64,000 nt of DNA from an uncultured Tateyamaria sp. (GCF_947487805.1 NZ_CANKXW010000006.1:124001-188000); one strand, 5' to 3'; shown: positions 8,319 to 18,448, counted from the first letter of the stretch. Translations and numbers: made by a program. Notes: generated by a model not told the origin, from the letters alone.

Positions 8319-8627
8319 TCAGACCTCGATATCCAGCACGATCAACCCGTCGACACCGCCCTCTGCATGGGCGACCAGCTGCGCGCCAAGCACCTTGTGC
8401 TCGGGGTGCTCGGCATAGGTCTGCAAAGCGTCCCAGCTGTCAAAGTCGATGGTAAACCCGTGCTTGTACCCGCGTTCGATCTGCTCGGGGCTGTGTGACG
8501 CACCACCCACAAACCCGCGCGCGCCCGGCAACCTGTCGACCAGCGCCGACAGGCCTGCATAGATGCTTGCGATCGTGGCCGCATCAGTGCCCGGCGCGAA
8601 CCGGGTCAGAACCATGTGCCGGATCAT
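8319..8627 (-). CDS. Dabb (stress-responsive alpha/beta barrel) family protein
   Basis: 102 residues starting MIRHMVLTRFAPGTD, with the Dabb pattern: an N-terminal beta strand (RHMVLTRF), the segment GFVGGASHSPEQIERGYKHGF, and the middle DFDSWDALQTYAEHPEHKVL. Dabb proteins are dimeric ferredoxin-like barrels with varied or unknown roles. It lies 9 nt downstream of glpK and is probably co-transcribed with the glycerol genes, although no glycerol role is evident. Confidence 0.88.
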   Translation of the reverse strand: MIRHMVLTRFAPGTDAATIASIYAGLSALVDRLPGARGFVGGASHSPEQIERGYKHGFTIDFDSWDALQTYAEHPEHKVLGAQLVAHAEGGVDGLIVLDIEV

Positions 8628-8636
8628 CCCGGCATC

Positions 8637-10109
8637 CTAAACGGCTTGGGTCGCGGCAATGGCGCGCTGCCAGCGGGCGTAGCCTTCGGCGCGGGCGTCC
8701 TCGGACATCTCCGGCGCGAACCGGGCCTCGCGCGCCCACGTGGCGGCAAACCCGTCCATGTCGGGATAAATCCCTGCGCGCATACCGGCCAGCCACGCGG
8801 CCCCCAGCGCGGTGGTCTCAAGCCCCGCGGGCCGATCCACCGGCGCGCCCAGCATGTCCGACAGGAACTGCATCGCCCAGTCATTGGCGCTCAGCCCCCC
8901 ATCGACACGCAGCACCGCATCGCCCCCATCGGGCCAGTCCGCACGCATCGCCTCCCACAGATCGCGGGTCTGAAAGCCGATGCTTTCCAGCGCGGCCCGC
9001 GCCATGTCCGCAGGGCCGGTGTCGCGGGTCAGACCAAAGGTGGCGCCCCGGCAATCGGGGTTCCAATAGGGCGCGCCCAGCCCGGTAAAGGCGGGCACAA
9101 GGGTGACGTTACCACTGCCCTGTGCGGCCAGCGCCTGCGTCTCGCTGGCCGTCTGGATCACGCCCAGACCGTCGCGCAACCACTGCACCACGGCACCCGC
9201 GATGAAAATCGAGCCCTCCAGCGCATAGGTCGGCTTGCCGTCCAGCTGATAGGCGACGGTGGTCAGCAATCTGTTTTGCGAGGTCACAGGCGTGTCGCCC
9301 GTGTTCAGCAGCGCAAAGCACCCGGTGCCATAGGTCGATTTCAGCATCCCCGGCGCGAAACAGGCCTGCCCAATCGTCGCCGCCTGTTGGTCCCCCGCCA
9401 CGCCATAGATTGGCGTCTGACCGCCCAGCCGGTCGGTCACACCGAAATCCGACGCGCAATCGCGCACCTCCGGCAGCATCTCGACGGGGATGTCCAGCAT
9501 CGCGCACATCTCGGGGCTCCACGCGCCCTTGTGGATGTCATAAAGCATCGTGCGCGCCGCGTTCGTCGCGTCCGTGACGTGGTTGGCGCGGTCCGTCATG
9601 TGCCAGATCAGGAAACTGTCGACCGTCCCAAACAGCAGCTTGCCCGCCCGCGCCCGGTCGCGCGACCCCTCGTGTTGGTCGAGGATCCACTTGACCTTGG
9701 TGGCCGAGAAATAGGGATCGAGCAGTAGCCCGGTGATCGCCGTCACCTGATCGCCATGGCCCTCGGCCCGCAGCCCCTCGCACATCGCAGCCGTGCGCCG
9801 ATCCTGCCAGACAATCGCATTGTGCAACGGTTCGCCTGTTTCCGCGTCCCAGATCACGGTCGTCTCACGCTGGTTGGTGATGCCGATGGCGGCAATGTCC
9901 GCCGCGCCCAGACCCGTCTTTTCCATCACCGCTTTGCAGGTGGATTTCACCGTATCCAGCAGGTCCTGCGGATTGTGCTCCACCCAGCCACTGTTCGGGA
10001 AATGCTGCGTAAACTCCTCCTGCGCAGAGGCAACAGGGCGCATGTCACCGTCAAAGATGATCGCCCGCGAGGACGTGGTGCCCTGATCAATGGCGAGAAT
10101 ATGGGTCAT
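8637..10109 (-). CDS. glpK: Glycerol kinase
   Basis: 490 residues, the usual length. The N-terminal phosphate-binding motif [10 protein letters not shown] (residues 7-16) and the C-terminal signature around [20 protein letters not shown] (about 340-360) and [20 protein letters not shown] identify the FGGY kinase GlpK. It phosphorylates glycerol to sn-glycerol 3-phosphate in the cytoplasm. Its ATG overlaps the stop of glpD by 4 nt (ATGA), so GlpD and GlpK are made from one mRNA. Confidence 0.96.
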   Translation of the reverse strand: MTHILAIDQGTTSSRAIIFDGDMRPVASAQEEFTQHFPNSGWVEHNPQDLLDTVKSTCKAVMEKTGLGAADIAAIGITNQRETTVIWDAETGEPLHNAIVWQDRRTAAMCEGLRAEGHGDQVTAITGLLLDPYFSATKVKWILDQHEGSRDRARAGKLLFGTVDSFLIWHMTDRANHVTDATNAARTMLYDIHKGAWSPEMCAMLDIPVEMLPEVRDCASDFGVTDRLGGQTPIYGVAGDQQAATIGQACFAPGMLKSTYGTGCFALLNTGDTPVTSQNRLLTTVAYQLDGKPTYALEGSIFIAGAVVQWLRDGLGVIQTASETQALAAQGSGNVTLVPAFTGLGAPYWNPDCRGATFGLTRDTGPADMARAALESIGFQTRDLWEAMRADWPDGGDAVLRVDGGLSANDWAMQFLSDMLGAPVDRPAGLETTALGAAWLAGMRAGIYPDMDGFAATWAREARFAPEMSEDARAEGYARWQRAIAATQAV

Positions 10110-11641
10110 GCGGCGCTTTCCTTCATCCAGTCGTCAACGGCCGTGCGTTGTTCGGGCGTCAGGCGCAGACCCAGCTTGGTCCGCCGCCACAACGCATCCT
10201 CCCCACGGACCGCGTATTCGCGGGCCATCATCCATTTCAGCTCGGCCCCGGTCAATGTCGCACCGAAATCCGGGCCCAGATCCTCGGCCGTTTTGGCGGT
10301 GCCCAGCACCTCCCACGCCTCGGTCCCATAGGCGCGGATCAGGCGCGCCGCCCATTTGTCGTCCAGAAACGGATACTCCGCCACAAGCCGCGCGCGCAGC
10401 GCAGGCACATCCGACACCTTGAAATCACCACCGGGCATCGGCACCCCGGCGGTCCACGCCTCGCCCAGCCCCATCTTGGCCAGCGCCTGTTCGGCCAACT
10501 TGCGATAGGTGGTGATCTTGCCGCCAAACACGCTCAGCACCGGCGGGCCGTTTTCATCCAGCGCCAGCACGTAATCCCGCGTGGCCGCCGTGGCCGACGA
10601 CGCCCCGTCATCATAAAGCGGGCGCACACCCGAATAGGTCCACACCACATCCTCGGGCGTCACGGGCGTCTCGAAATACTCGGACGCGAAATTGCACAGG
10701 TAATCGCGTTCGGTATCCGAAATCGCGGGCTTTGTGTCCGGGTCCGTATGGTCCGCATCCGTCGTCCCGATCAGGGTGAAATCCTGTTCGTAAGGAATGG
10801 CAAAGATAATGCGCCCGTCGGTCCCTTGAAAGAAGTACGCCTTGTCGTGCTCATAAAGCCGCTTGGTCACGATGTGGCTGCCACGCACAAGGCGGATGTT
10901 GTGCTGGCTGTTCTGCCGCATCACGCCGGTCAGGATGTCAGCCACCCACGGACCACCCGCGTTCACCAGCGCCTTGGCACGGTAAGTGCCCTGCTCCGTC
11001 TCGATCCGCCAGGTGTCGCCGTCGCGCGCGGCCTGCGTCACCGCACAACGGGTCAGGATCGTTGCCCCCCGCGCCTCGGCATCACGTGCGTTCAGCATGA
11101 CCAAACGCGCATCCTCGACCCAGCAGTCACTATATTCATAGGCCATCTTGAACCGCGACTTCAGGCCTTTGCCCTCGGGTGCGGTGGTCAGGTCCAGCGT
11201 CTTGGTGCCGGGCAAAATCTCGCGCCCGCCCAGATTGTCGTAGAGAAACAAGCCCAACCGCACCAGCCACGCAGGCCGCCGCCCTTTTTCGATCCACGGC
11301 ATCACAACGCGCAACAGACGCGAGGTGGGCGTGTCACTGTCAAACCGCATGTCGGGCGCATATGGCAGGACAAAGCGCATGGGCCAACTGATATGCGGCA
11401 TCGCCTTCAACAGCACCTCACGCTCTTTCAGCGCCGATTTGACCAGACCGAATTCGAAAAATTCCAGATAGCGCAGACCGCCGTGAAACAACTTGGTCGA
11501 CGCCGACGACGTCGCCCCGCCCAGATCACCGGCCTCGGCCAGACCCACGGACAGGCCCCGCCCGGCGGCATCCCGTGCAATCCCGGTGCCGTTGATGCCA
11601 CCGCCAATAATGAACAAATCAAAGACTTTTTCGTCCGACAT
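10106..11641 (-). CDS. glpD: Aerobic glycerol-3-phosphate dehydrogenase
   Basis: 511 residues from the ATG at 11641, chosen because GGAGGG lies 7 nt upstream and the protein starts directly at [20 protein letters not shown] (FAD motif GGGING at residues 13-18); an upstream ATG at 11671 is possible but lacks spacing for its ribosome site. Membrane-associated flavoenzyme that oxidises glycerol 3-phosphate to dihydroxyacetone phosphate and feeds quinone. First gene of glpD-glpK. Neither glpR nor a glycerol transporter is in the window. Confidence 0.95.
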   Translation of the reverse strand: MSDEKVFDLFIIGGGINGTGIARDAAGRGLSVGLAEAGDLGGATSSASTKLFHGGLRYLEFFEFGLVKSALKEREVLLKAMPHISWPMRFVLPYAPDMRFDSDTPTSRLLRVVMPWIEKGRRPAWLVRLGLFLYDNLGGREILPGTKTLDLTTAPEGKGLKSRFKMAYEYSDCWVEDARLVMLNARDAEARGATILTRCAVTQAARDGDTWRIETEQGTYRAKALVNAGGPWVADILTGVMRQNSQHNIRLVRGSHIVTKRLYEHDKAYFFQGTDGRIIFAIPYEQDFTLIGTTDADHTDPDTKPAISDTERDYLCNFASEYFETPVTPEDVVWTYSGVRPLYDDGASSATAATRDYVLALDENGPPVLSVFGGKITTYRKLAEQALAKMGLGEAWTAGVPMPGGDFKVSDVPALRARLVAEYPFLDDKWAARLIRAYGTEAWEVLGTAKTAEDLGPDFGATLTGAELKWMMAREYAVRGEDALWRRTKLGLRLTPEQRTAVDDWMKESAA

Positions 11642-11705
11642 GCCCGAACCCTCCGCCATCATCCCAACCATCTCTTAAAACTTTAGTAAGGAATCTTCAA
11701 TTGTG

Positions 11706-11717
11706 AGCGTTAACGCT
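11706..11717. promoter_or_regulatory. 12-bp palindrome upstream of glpD
   Basis: Perfect palindrome AGCGTTAACGCT about 65 nt upstream of the glpD start, overlapping the lysE-family stop codon. It looks like a LacI-family-type operator, but there is no direct support for a regulator. Confidence 0.3.
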
Positions 11718-12339
11718 GCGGCGTGATGTCCTTGAGTCCCAACAGAACCGCGGCGCCGATCATCAACGCGCCACACATGCGATTGATCCACACAAAAGAC
11801 AAGCGTGCCAATCGCGCGGCCACACGGTCCCCGGCCCAACCCCACAGGATCAGGGTCGCGCCGTCCACGATGATATAGGTGAGACCGAGGATCAAAAGCT
11901 GTGGCAGAACGGCGGCGGATGGGTCGATGAACTGCGGAAACAGGGCCGCGAAAAACAGCACGGCAAAGGGGTTGGTCATCGACGTCACGAACCCCATGCG
12001 GAACAACCGGCCCGGTCGGGCCGAGGCGGCGGCACCCCGCGTGCCCGCACCTTCACGTGACAGCATCAGGCGCACACCGATCCAGACCAGATACGCCACG
12101 CCCAGCCACTTGATCCAGCCAAAGGCCACGGCAGAACTGGCAATCACTGCCGCCAGACCAAAGGCCGCCGCCGTCATCTGAACTGCATTGGCGCTCAGAT
12201 CCCCGGCAATCACCCATAGGCTGCGGCGCAGCCCGTGTTTCATCGCATTCGATACAATCAAAAGCTGGCTGGTGTCAGGCGGCGTGGCAAAGAACACGGC
12301 CACCGCCGCCAGGTACAGCAGATAGGTCTCGGCGCTCAC
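11710..12339 (-). CDS. LysE/RhtB-family amino-acid exporter
   Basis: 209 residues, about six membrane helices. The N-terminal PPDTSQLLIVSNAMKHGLRRSL motif and VTSMTNPFAVLFFAALFPQFI in the middle are typical of LysE/RhtB exporters. The start overlaps the stop of idi by 4 nt (ATGA), so it is translated from the bchG-bchP-idi message. Substrate unknown. Its place at the end of a pigment operon is unexpected and may be only hitch-hiking. Confidence 0.88.
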   Translation of the reverse strand: MSAETYLLYLAAVAVFFATPPDTSQLLIVSNAMKHGLRRSLWVIAGDLSANAVQMTAAAFGLAAVIASSAVAFGWIKWLGVAYLVWIGVRLMLSREGAGTRGAAASARPGRLFRMGFVTSMTNPFAVLFFAALFPQFIDPSAAVLPQLLILGLTYIIVDGATLILWGWAGDRVAARLARLSFVWINRMCGALMIGAAVLLGLKDITPQR

Positions 12340-12869
12340 GCCTGTTCCAGATCAGTGCCGAAAATCACGTCCGCATGTTCGGACAGATAGATACGCAGCC
12401 ACGGCGTGAACCGTTCCGGATTACGCGCCACGACATCGCGCAGGGCGTGGAACTCGATCCACTCCACGGCCATCACCTCGTCAGGGTTCGGCACAACCTC
12501 CAGATCGTCGGGCGCATGACCCACATAGACATCGACCACCTCGTGCTCGATAAGGCCGCCACCCACATCCGCGCGATATTCCAGATGGTGCCGGTGGTCC
12601 AGCGCCAGCCCCGTGATCCCCACTTCTTCCTCCAGCCGCCGCACAGCGCAATCGCCGGGGGCCTCGTCCCAATCGGGATGGGTGCAGCACGTATTCGCCC
12701 ACAGGCCCGGCGTGTGGTACTTGCCCATCGCCCGTTGCTGCAAAAGCACCTGCGTGCCCCGGATCACGAACACCGACACCGCCTTGTGCTTGAGGCCCTT
12801 CACATGCGCCTCCAGCTTTTCGACCGGAACGAGGGTGCCATCGACCCAGGCAGGGATCATGATGCTCAT
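12336..12869 (-). CDS. idi: Isopentenyl-diphosphate delta-isomerase (type I)
   Basis: 177 residues. Type I IDI landmarks: LWANTCCTHPDWDE (catalytic Cys, around residues 63-76) and the Nudix-like R-R-L-E-E-E-V-G-I (about 84-93). It interconverts IPP and DMAPP and so supplies precursors for phytyl and carotenoid synthesis. The ATG at 12869 overlaps the bchP stop (ATGA); a second ATG 9 nt further in is less likely. PGC-linked idi of this type is known in Rhodobacter relatives. Confidence 0.93.
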   Translation of the reverse strand: MSIMIPAWVDGTLVPVEKLEAHVKGLKHKAVSVFVIRGTQVLLQQRAMGKYHTPGLWANTCCTHPDWDEAPGDCAVRRLEEEVGITGLALDHRHHLEYRADVGGGLIEHEVVDVYVGHAPDDLEVVPNPDEVMAVEWIEFHALRDVVARNPERFTPWLRIYLSEHADVIFGTDLEQA

Positions 12870-14044
12870 ACGTGGTTCGCCTTCACCAGACCCGTCAGGT
12901 GGGCCATGTTCTTGATGCCGATCTTGATGTGGGCCATGGGCCGCGCCTTGACCAGCTTCTTGTTCATATACGCTTCAAACGTCAAACGCTGCACATCAAT
13001 ATCGTGGCACAGCGACACAAAGCGCTCGCGCCGGTCATCGCTGCGGTAATAGGCGTTCTGCATCGAGGCAAGCACCCGGAACACCGTCTTGTGCTCGCGC
13101 ATGAACAGCTTGCGGGCCAGTTTCAGATCCTTGACCCGGCCCGAGGCGAGCGTGGCCGCGCAGGCCGTCGCCGCCACCCGGCCCCCGACCATCGCATAAT
13201 AAATCCCCTCACCCGAAGACGGCGCAACTACCCCTGCCGCGTCACCGGCCAGCACCACGTCCTTGCCATTGTCCCAGCAATCGAGCGGTTTCAACGGAAT
13301 GGGCGCGCCTTCCTTGCGCAGGGTCTCGCATTGATCGAGGCCACTCGCCACGCGCAGCGCCGCCGTCGCCTCCTTGAGGTTCACCGATGACAATTCAGAC
13401 CCCATGCCGACACTGGCGCTGTCCCCATGGGGAAACACCCAGCCATAGAAATCCGGGCTGATCGCCCCGTCATAGATCACGTCACAGCGCACCGGGTCGT
13501 ACACTTCGGTCTTGGGCGGGGCCTTGATGATCTCGTGATAGGCAAAGACCAACGGCACCTTGTCCGCATCCTTCACCTCGGCCAGACCCACACGCGATTT
13601 CGCGCCATCCGCCCCGATCACCAGCTTGCAGGGCAGTTCGTGGTATTCCTGTGTGGCCTTGTCACGATAAATGACAACAGGCGTGCCCTCGGGCCGTTCG
13701 ATCCGCACAAAGGTGCCAGTAAACCGCTCGACTCCCGCCGCCTCGGCGCGGGCACGCAGGAACGGGTCGAAATCCTTGCGGTCCACCATCCCGACATAGC
13801 CGTTTTCAATGGGGATATCGACGTGCCGACCCGTGGGCGAAATCATCCGCGCAGTCGTCACCTTGGTCAGCAGCTGATCCTCAGTCACGTGGAAATCCTG
13901 CATCAGGCGCGGCGGAATGGCCCCACCGCAGGGTTTGATCCGCCCCTCGCGATCCAGCAGCGCCACCTTGTGACCCGAGCGCACCAGATCCTCGGCAGCC
14001 GTGGCACCGGACGGTCCACCGCCCACAACAACTACATCATACAT
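12866..14044 (-). CDS. bchP: Geranylgeranyl (bacteriochlorophyll) reductase
   Basis: 392 residues from MYDVVVVGGGPSGATAAEDL (FAD motif GGGPSG at residues 8-13). BchP reduces the geranylgeranyl tail of bacteriochlorophyll to phytyl. The ATG at 14044 was chosen over 14074: it lies 5 nt after the stop of the MFS gene, GGGGGAA is placed 9 nt upstream, and the flavin fold begins at residue 2. Operon order bchG-MFS-bchP-idi is the standard PGC order. Confidence 0.95.
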   Translation of the reverse strand: MYDVVVVGGGPSGATAAEDLVRSGHKVALLDREGRIKPCGGAIPPRLMQDFHVTEDQLLTKVTTARMISPTGRHVDIPIENGYVGMVDRKDFDPFLRARAEAAGVERFTGTFVRIERPEGTPVVIYRDKATQEYHELPCKLVIGADGAKSRVGLAEVKDADKVPLVFAYHEIIKAPPKTEVYDPVRCDVIYDGAISPDFYGWVFPHGDSASVGMGSELSSVNLKEATAALRVASGLDQCETLRKEGAPIPLKPLDCWDNGKDVVLAGDAAGVVAPSSGEGIYYAMVGGRVAATACAATLASGRVKDLKLARKLFMREHKTVFRVLASMQNAYYRSDDRRERFVSLCHDIDVQRLTFEAYMNKKLVKARPMAHIKIGIKNMAHLTGLVKANHV

Positions 14045-14048
14045 ATCG

Positions 14049-15305
14049 TCATTCCCCCGGAACCAGGTTTGCATCTTCCATCTCTGCCCCGCGCATCACT
14101 GACGCCGCCATCACGGCAGCGGCCAGGAACAGGACAGCCTCAAGCGTGAACACCGAGGCATAGGCCAAGGCGTCCGGCAAAATCAGGCGTGTGAGGTCCA
14201 GCATCGCGGTCGCGACCAGCCCGGCCAGCCCCGCGGCAATCGCCTGCGCCGCGCCAAAGACACCCATACGGGTGCCCGTGCTGCGCGCATGGGCGGCGGC
14301 CAGTTGCATCATCGACCCAACAGCACCCACAACAAACAGCCCGTTGCCCAGACCCAATACAATCGTGCTCGGGATCAGCGGCAAACCCGCACCCAGACCC
14401 AACAGGCCAGCGGCGGATATCACACAGCCCGCAATCGCCCACACGCGCAGCGATCCGATGCGCAGTTGCGACAACACACCTGCGCCGATCATACCCATCA
14501 ACGCGGCGCCATCCTTGCCCCCAGACAGCTTGGTGCTGTCCTCCGGGCTCAGTCCGTGGACATGCCCGGCAAAGGGCTCAAGGATCAATTCAGACAAATA
14601 GAACGCAAGGATCGACAGGAACACGAACCCGGTAAAACGGCGCGCAACAGGGTCACCCCAAGTCTGGCGAAGGGCGGCGCGCAACGGAGTATCGTCCCGC
14701 TCAACCGCCCCAGTGGCTTTCGCCTCGACACCCGCTGTGGCAAGGACGGACAGAACAAAGGCGATCACCACAACCACCGCGACCACAGATACCAGCCTCG
14801 CGGGGCTGTAGGGTTCCAATGCAATACCGGTGCCGATGGAGGCCGCAATCGCGCCTGCAATCAGGAACAGCCACGCTGTTGTCGCCACGCCCCCTTTGCG
14901 CGCGCCCGATGCGCTAGCCAGCAAGGCCAGAAATGACGTGCCCGCCGCCCCGATGCCCAGACCAATGGCGATGTAGGAAACAAGCCAAACAAACAGCGCC
15001 ATGGGCACGGATGTCTCGGCCACCGAAATACCCCAGGCCGCGCCAAGTACACCTGCCCCGGTGACGGCCATACCGCCAAGGATGAACGGCGTCCGCCCAC
15101 CCTTTACGTCCGACCTGTGGCCCCAGACGGGGCGCGTCAACTGCACACCATAATGCAGGGCGACCAGCAAACCGGGCAGCAGCGCAGGCAGCGCCAGCTC
15201 GACCGTCATCAACCGGTTGAACAGGTTCACGGGGAGTGCGGCAAGTCCACCGATGGCGGCATTGACCAGACACAGCCGCACCAACATGCCCCAACCCGCA
15301 CTCAT
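14049..15305 (-). CDS. PucC-family (BCD) MFS protein of the bchG-bchP operon
   Basis: 418 residues with about twelve membrane helices. N-terminal NLFNRLMTVELALPALLPGL and RPVWGHRSDVKGGRTPFILG are typical of the bacteriochlorophyll delivery (BCD) branch of the major facilitator superfamily, which includes PucC and LhaA. The gene between bchG and bchP in Rhodobacter is called orf428 or bch2. Probably involved in moving or delivering bacteriochlorophyll; no direct evidence of substrate. The start overlaps the bchG stop by 4 nt. Confidence 0.88.
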   Translation of the reverse strand: MSAGWGMLVRLCLVNAAIGGLAALPVNLFNRLMTVELALPALLPGLLVALHYGVQLTRPVWGHRSDVKGGRTPFILGGMAVTGAGVLGAAWGISVAETSVPMALFVWLVSYIAIGLGIGAAGTSFLALLASASGARKGGVATTAWLFLIAGAIAASIGTGIALEPYSPARLVSVVAVVVVIAFVLSVLATAGVEAKATGAVERDDTPLRAALRQTWGDPVARRFTGFVFLSILAFYLSELILEPFAGHVHGLSPEDSTKLSGGKDGAALMGMIGAGVLSQLRIGSLRVWAIAGCVISAAGLLGLGAGLPLIPSTIVLGLGNGLFVVGAVGSMMQLAAAHARSTGTRMGVFGAAQAIAAGLAGLVATAMLDLTRLILPDALAYASVFTLEAVLFLAAAVMAASVMRGAEMEDANLVPGE

Positions 15306-16201
15306 GCCAGCCCCCGCAGGGCAAAGGCGGCAATCATCATGCCAGAGACATAAAGCAACACGCCCGTTCCATTATACCACGGCGCCTTGGCGCGCGGGTC
15401 GCGGAACATGATCGTCATCGCCCAGAATTGCAGCACCAACACCAACGCGACCCCCGCCGCATGGGCGGGCCGGTCCCACAGGGTCAGCAGCGCAATCACC
15501 ACCGCCTGCGGCACTGCCATCACGACACAAGCCACCTGCGCCGCCCGGCGCGGGCCCAGCGTGACGGGCAGTGAATTGACCCCCATCTGGCGGTCGCCCT
15601 CCAGCGCCTTGAAATCATTCAGCGTCATGATGCCATGCGCGCCCAGACCGTATAGCAGCGCAACCACCAGCACTTCCCAGCGCGGCGCGCCCGCGCTCAG
15701 CACGGCGGCCCCGGTCACCCACGGCAATGTCTCGTAACTCAGACCCACAAGGCCCGGACCCCACCAACCCGACCGTTTGAGCCGAACAGGTTCAGCGGAA
15801 TAGGCCCACGCAGCGGCGACACCAACGACCGTCGCGGCAAAGCCCCACGGCCCCAACTGCCAACCCACGAACAGCGACAGCGCCGACATGGCCAGCGCGA
15901 TCCACAGACCCCAGCGGCCCGGAATGCGCCCCGACGGGATCGGGCGGTCGGGTTCGTTGATGGCATCCACATGGCGGTCGCACCAATCGTTCGCGGCCTG
16001 TGACATGCCGCAGACGATGGGCCCGGCCAGCAAAATGCCCAGCAGCACCAGATGCCACTGCCCCGCCACGGCGGCACCAGAGGCAATCAGACCGCACACA
16101 TAGGCCCACATCGGCGGGAACCACGTGATCGGCTTGATCAGACGCAGGGCGGCGGCGGGTTCGGGAAATCGACGCGCAGGTAAAGTCTGGCTTACATCCA
16201 T
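15302..16201 (-). CDS. bchG: Bacteriochlorophyll synthase
   Basis: 299 residues, UbiA prenyltransferase fold with about eight helices. The first aspartate motif NDWCDRHVDAINEPDRP is at residues 71-87; a second (NDFKALEGDRQMG) is near 213-225. It esterifies bacteriochlorophyllide a with geranylgeranyl or phytyl diphosphate in the membrane. A PpsR site (16203-16220) touches the start codon, so the mRNA must start upstream, inside the ppsR 3' end, or the true start is slightly internal. Heads the bchG-MFS-bchP-idi operon. Confidence 0.94.
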   Translation of the reverse strand: MDVSQTLPARRFPEPAAALRLIKPITWFPPMWAYVCGLIASGAAVAGQWHLVLLGILLAGPIVCGMSQAANDWCDRHVDAINEPDRPIPSGRIPGRWGLWIALAMSALSLFVGWQLGPWGFAATVVGVAAAWAYSAEPVRLKRSGWWGPGLVGLSYETLPWVTGAAVLSAGAPRWEVLVVALLYGLGAHGIMTLNDFKALEGDRQMGVNSLPVTLGPRRAAQVACVVMAVPQAVVIALLTLWDRPAHAAGVALVLVLQFWAMTIMFRDPRAKAPWYNGTGVLLYVSGMMIAAFALRGLA

Positions 16202-16202
16202 G

Positions 16203-16220
16203 TGTCAACTATGGCTGACA
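16203..16220. promoter_or_regulatory. PpsR/CrtJ-type operator at bchG
   Basis: TGTCAACTATGGCTGACA fits TGT-N12-ACA. It lies between ppsR and bchG, 1 nt before the bchG ATG, where it could block transcription of the bchG operon. Confidence 0.8.
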
Positions 16221-16247
16221 CTTTGAGTCGGTGCAAGAGCGTCGGCG

Positions 16248-17669
16248 CTAGCCGTCCTTGCTCAGCAATCCGAACTTGCGCAACTTGACATACAGCGACT
16301 GTCGCGACAGGCCCAGCATCTCCGCAGCGGCCACACGGTTGTTGCGCGTCAGGGTCACGGCCGTCTCGATACACATCTTTTCGACCACGTCCGTCGTCTC
16401 GGCCACGATCTCTTTCAGAGACGCCGAGCCCACCAGATCCATCACGTTGCGCCCCGGATCGGGCAAGGTGTCGCCGGGGCCAGTGTCGGCCTTGCGCACC
16501 GCCTCAAGGCGGCTGACATCGCGGATGATCAGGGCAACGGCGGGGTTCTGCGGGTCGTCCAGCTTGGTCGCGGACACCTCAACCGGCACGCGCGCGCCCA
16601 GATCATTGATCAGCCGCGTGGCATAGACGCGCATCTGTCCCGACTTTGCGGCGTTGTCCAACAGGACACCCATGTCGATCTGCCCGCGCACCAGGAACTC
16701 GGACAGCAGTGTGCCCACCACATCGCTCAGATGCGCGGCCCCGACCAGATCAAGGAACGCCTCGTTGACCGACAGAACCGACCCCGCCGGATCCATGAAC
16801 ACGATGGCATCCGACGTCGCGCGGAACAAAGCGGCGGCATGGCTGGCGGCGGCATCCGGCTGCGCTTTGGCCGCATCACTGCTGACCAGACGGCACATCA
16901 GCACCCGCTGCCCGCCCGCGCGGAACACCACCGGATGCGCATCCAGCTGCTGACGCGTCCGCGTCGCCTTCAGGCGCACAGGCCCCGCATCATCCGACAG
17001 CGTCGCATTCAAAAGGCTCTCGGTCAGCTCCGTGCCCGACCGATCCGAAAACAGGCTGGCAAAGGTGGCCCCGACCAGCGCCTCGGGCTTCAGCCCCAAC
17101 AGCGCGGCAGCCAGATCATTGGCATCCTCGACGCGCCCGGTCTGCACCGACACGAACACCACGGCGTCCTCCACATTGCCCATGACAATGCGATACCGCG
17201 TGTCGAACTCGCGCCGCGCCTCGTAGCCCTGCTCCAGCGCGATCTGCGCCTGCACCAACTGCTGCTGCGTCTCGGCGATGGGGCGCAAATCCCGGCCCAG
17301 CAACAGAACGGCGTTCTCCTGCCCGAACCGGTGGAACGTATACCGCACCGGATACTGCCACTGTGCATTGTCCGAATGGTTCAGCTCCAGCGACTTCTTC
17401 GGCGCCACCCCGGCCAAATAGGCACTGTGCGCATGCTGGAACTTGTCGATACTGTCATCGGTCAGGAACTCGACCAACGGCCGCCCCTCCCAATGGGACA
17501 GGTTCCCGAAACTGTCATCCTGCCCGTTGATCAGCACCGACAGGATCGTGCCCTCGGCGGACACCACCAAGGCGATATCCGACGCCGCCACGATAATACT
17601 GCTGAGAAACTCAGGTTCGATCAGGGGCACGGAGCCGCTGGTCCAGAAACTGCTGGCGCCTGTGGTCAT
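16248..17669 (-). CDS. ppsR: Redox/light-responsive repressor PpsR (CrtJ)
   Basis: 473 residues. PAS-type domains occupy about 20-130, 155-260 and 280-390; a glutamine-rich linker helix (ETQQQLVQAQIALEQGYE) lies at 133-150; a Fis-type helix-turn-helix (AAAEMLGLSRQSLYVKLRKF) ends the protein. Cys259 (VLMCRL) and Cys433 (KMCIETA) correspond to the two redox-relevant cysteines of Rhodobacter PpsR. Represses bch, crt and puc-type genes under oxygen. Its ATG overlaps the ppaA stop (ATGA). Confidence 0.96.
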   Translation of the reverse strand: MTTGASSFWTSGSVPLIEPEFLSSIIVAASDIALVVSAEGTILSVLINGQDDSFGNLSHWEGRPLVEFLTDDSIDKFQHAHSAYLAGVAPKKSLELNHSDNAQWQYPVRYTFHRFGQENAVLLLGRDLRPIAETQQQLVQAQIALEQGYEARREFDTRYRIVMGNVEDAVVFVSVQTGRVEDANDLAAALLGLKPEALVGATFASLFSDRSGTELTESLLNATLSDDAGPVRLKATRTRQQLDAHPVVFRAGGQRVLMCRLVSSDAAKAQPDAAASHAAALFRATSDAIVFMDPAGSVLSVNEAFLDLVGAAHLSDVVGTLLSEFLVRGQIDMGVLLDNAAKSGQMRVYATRLINDLGARVPVEVSATKLDDPQNPAVALIIRDVSRLEAVRKADTGPGDTLPDPGRNVMDLVGSASLKEIVAETTDVVEKMCIETAVTLTRNNRVAAAEMLGLSRQSLYVKLRKFGLLSKDG

Positions 17670-18448
17670 CTGCCGCTCAGCGCCTTTTTGCGCTTCGTGC
17701 AGAAGCCAACAACATCCGTAGCTGTGTTCGTCACAAGATCGACGCCTGTTTGGTCCCGTATCCCGTCCGCATTCCCACGCAATGGCCCACCCAAGGCAAG
17801 GACAGGCACGCGCTCGACGGACGATTTGATCTTTTTAACCGTTCTGCTGACGCTTTCAAGGGCAGCTATCCGCGCGCAAGAGATCAGGACCATGTCCGGC
17901 TGATCGCAAATGACCCGCGTCGTGATCTGCCGCCGCGTCTCGGAAATCGACACCGCGACCTCGCAGCCAAGCCGCCGCAACTGTGCCGCCAGAACGCAGG
18001 CCCCCAGGAAATGCTGCTCGCCCTCGGGCACCACGACCAGCGCCTGCAAGGCAACCTCGCGCGCAATCCCCGTCCGTTCCACCGTCACCGCCGCTTCACC
18101 CAACAGCACCTGCAACCGCAGCGCACCCACCGTGACCCCGGCAAAATCCAGATCCGAGCTTTTCCACAGGTCGCCCAGCATCTCGGCGGCCTGCGGGATA
18201 TAAAGATCAATCACCGCATCCAGCGTCAGGCGAAACCCGCGCAATTCATCCAGCACCTGAACCGGGTCAAACCCCGCAGGGGCCACACAGGCCCGCACCA
18301 GATAATCCACCGCCACCTGCCGCGCGCCCGCCGCGCTGACCGTCTGGCGCTCGCACAACATCGAAATGACCTGCGCCGCCAATGGCTCCAGATCGGCTGA
18401 CGCTACGTCAGCCTGTCGGGTCCGGCCATATTGTTCGTCATGCGTCAT
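17666..18448 (-). CDS. ppaA: PpaA/AerR cobalamin-binding antirepressor
   Basis: 260 residues. N-terminal helical region (20-120) then a B12-binding-type Rossmann domain (about 134-250) with PEGEQHFLGA; His146 matches the cobalamin ligand of AerR. In Rhodobacter this protein binds B12 and modulates PpsR/CrtJ. GAGG lies 6 nt before the ATG at 18448. It is divergent from bchF across a 306-nt region that holds two PpsR sites and precedes ppsR in one operon. Confidence 0.93.
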   Translation of the reverse strand: MTHDEQYGRTRQADVASADLEPLAAQVISMLCERQTVSAAGARQVAVDYLVRACVAPAGFDPVQVLDELRGFRLTLDAVIDLYIPQAAEMLGDLWKSSDLDFAGVTVGALRLQVLLGEAAVTVERTGIAREVALQALVVVPEGEQHFLGACVLAAQLRRLGCEVAVSISETRRQITTRVICDQPDMVLISCARIAALESVSRTVKKIKSSVERVPVLALGGPLRGNADGIRDQTGVDLVTNTATDVVGFCTKRKKALSGR

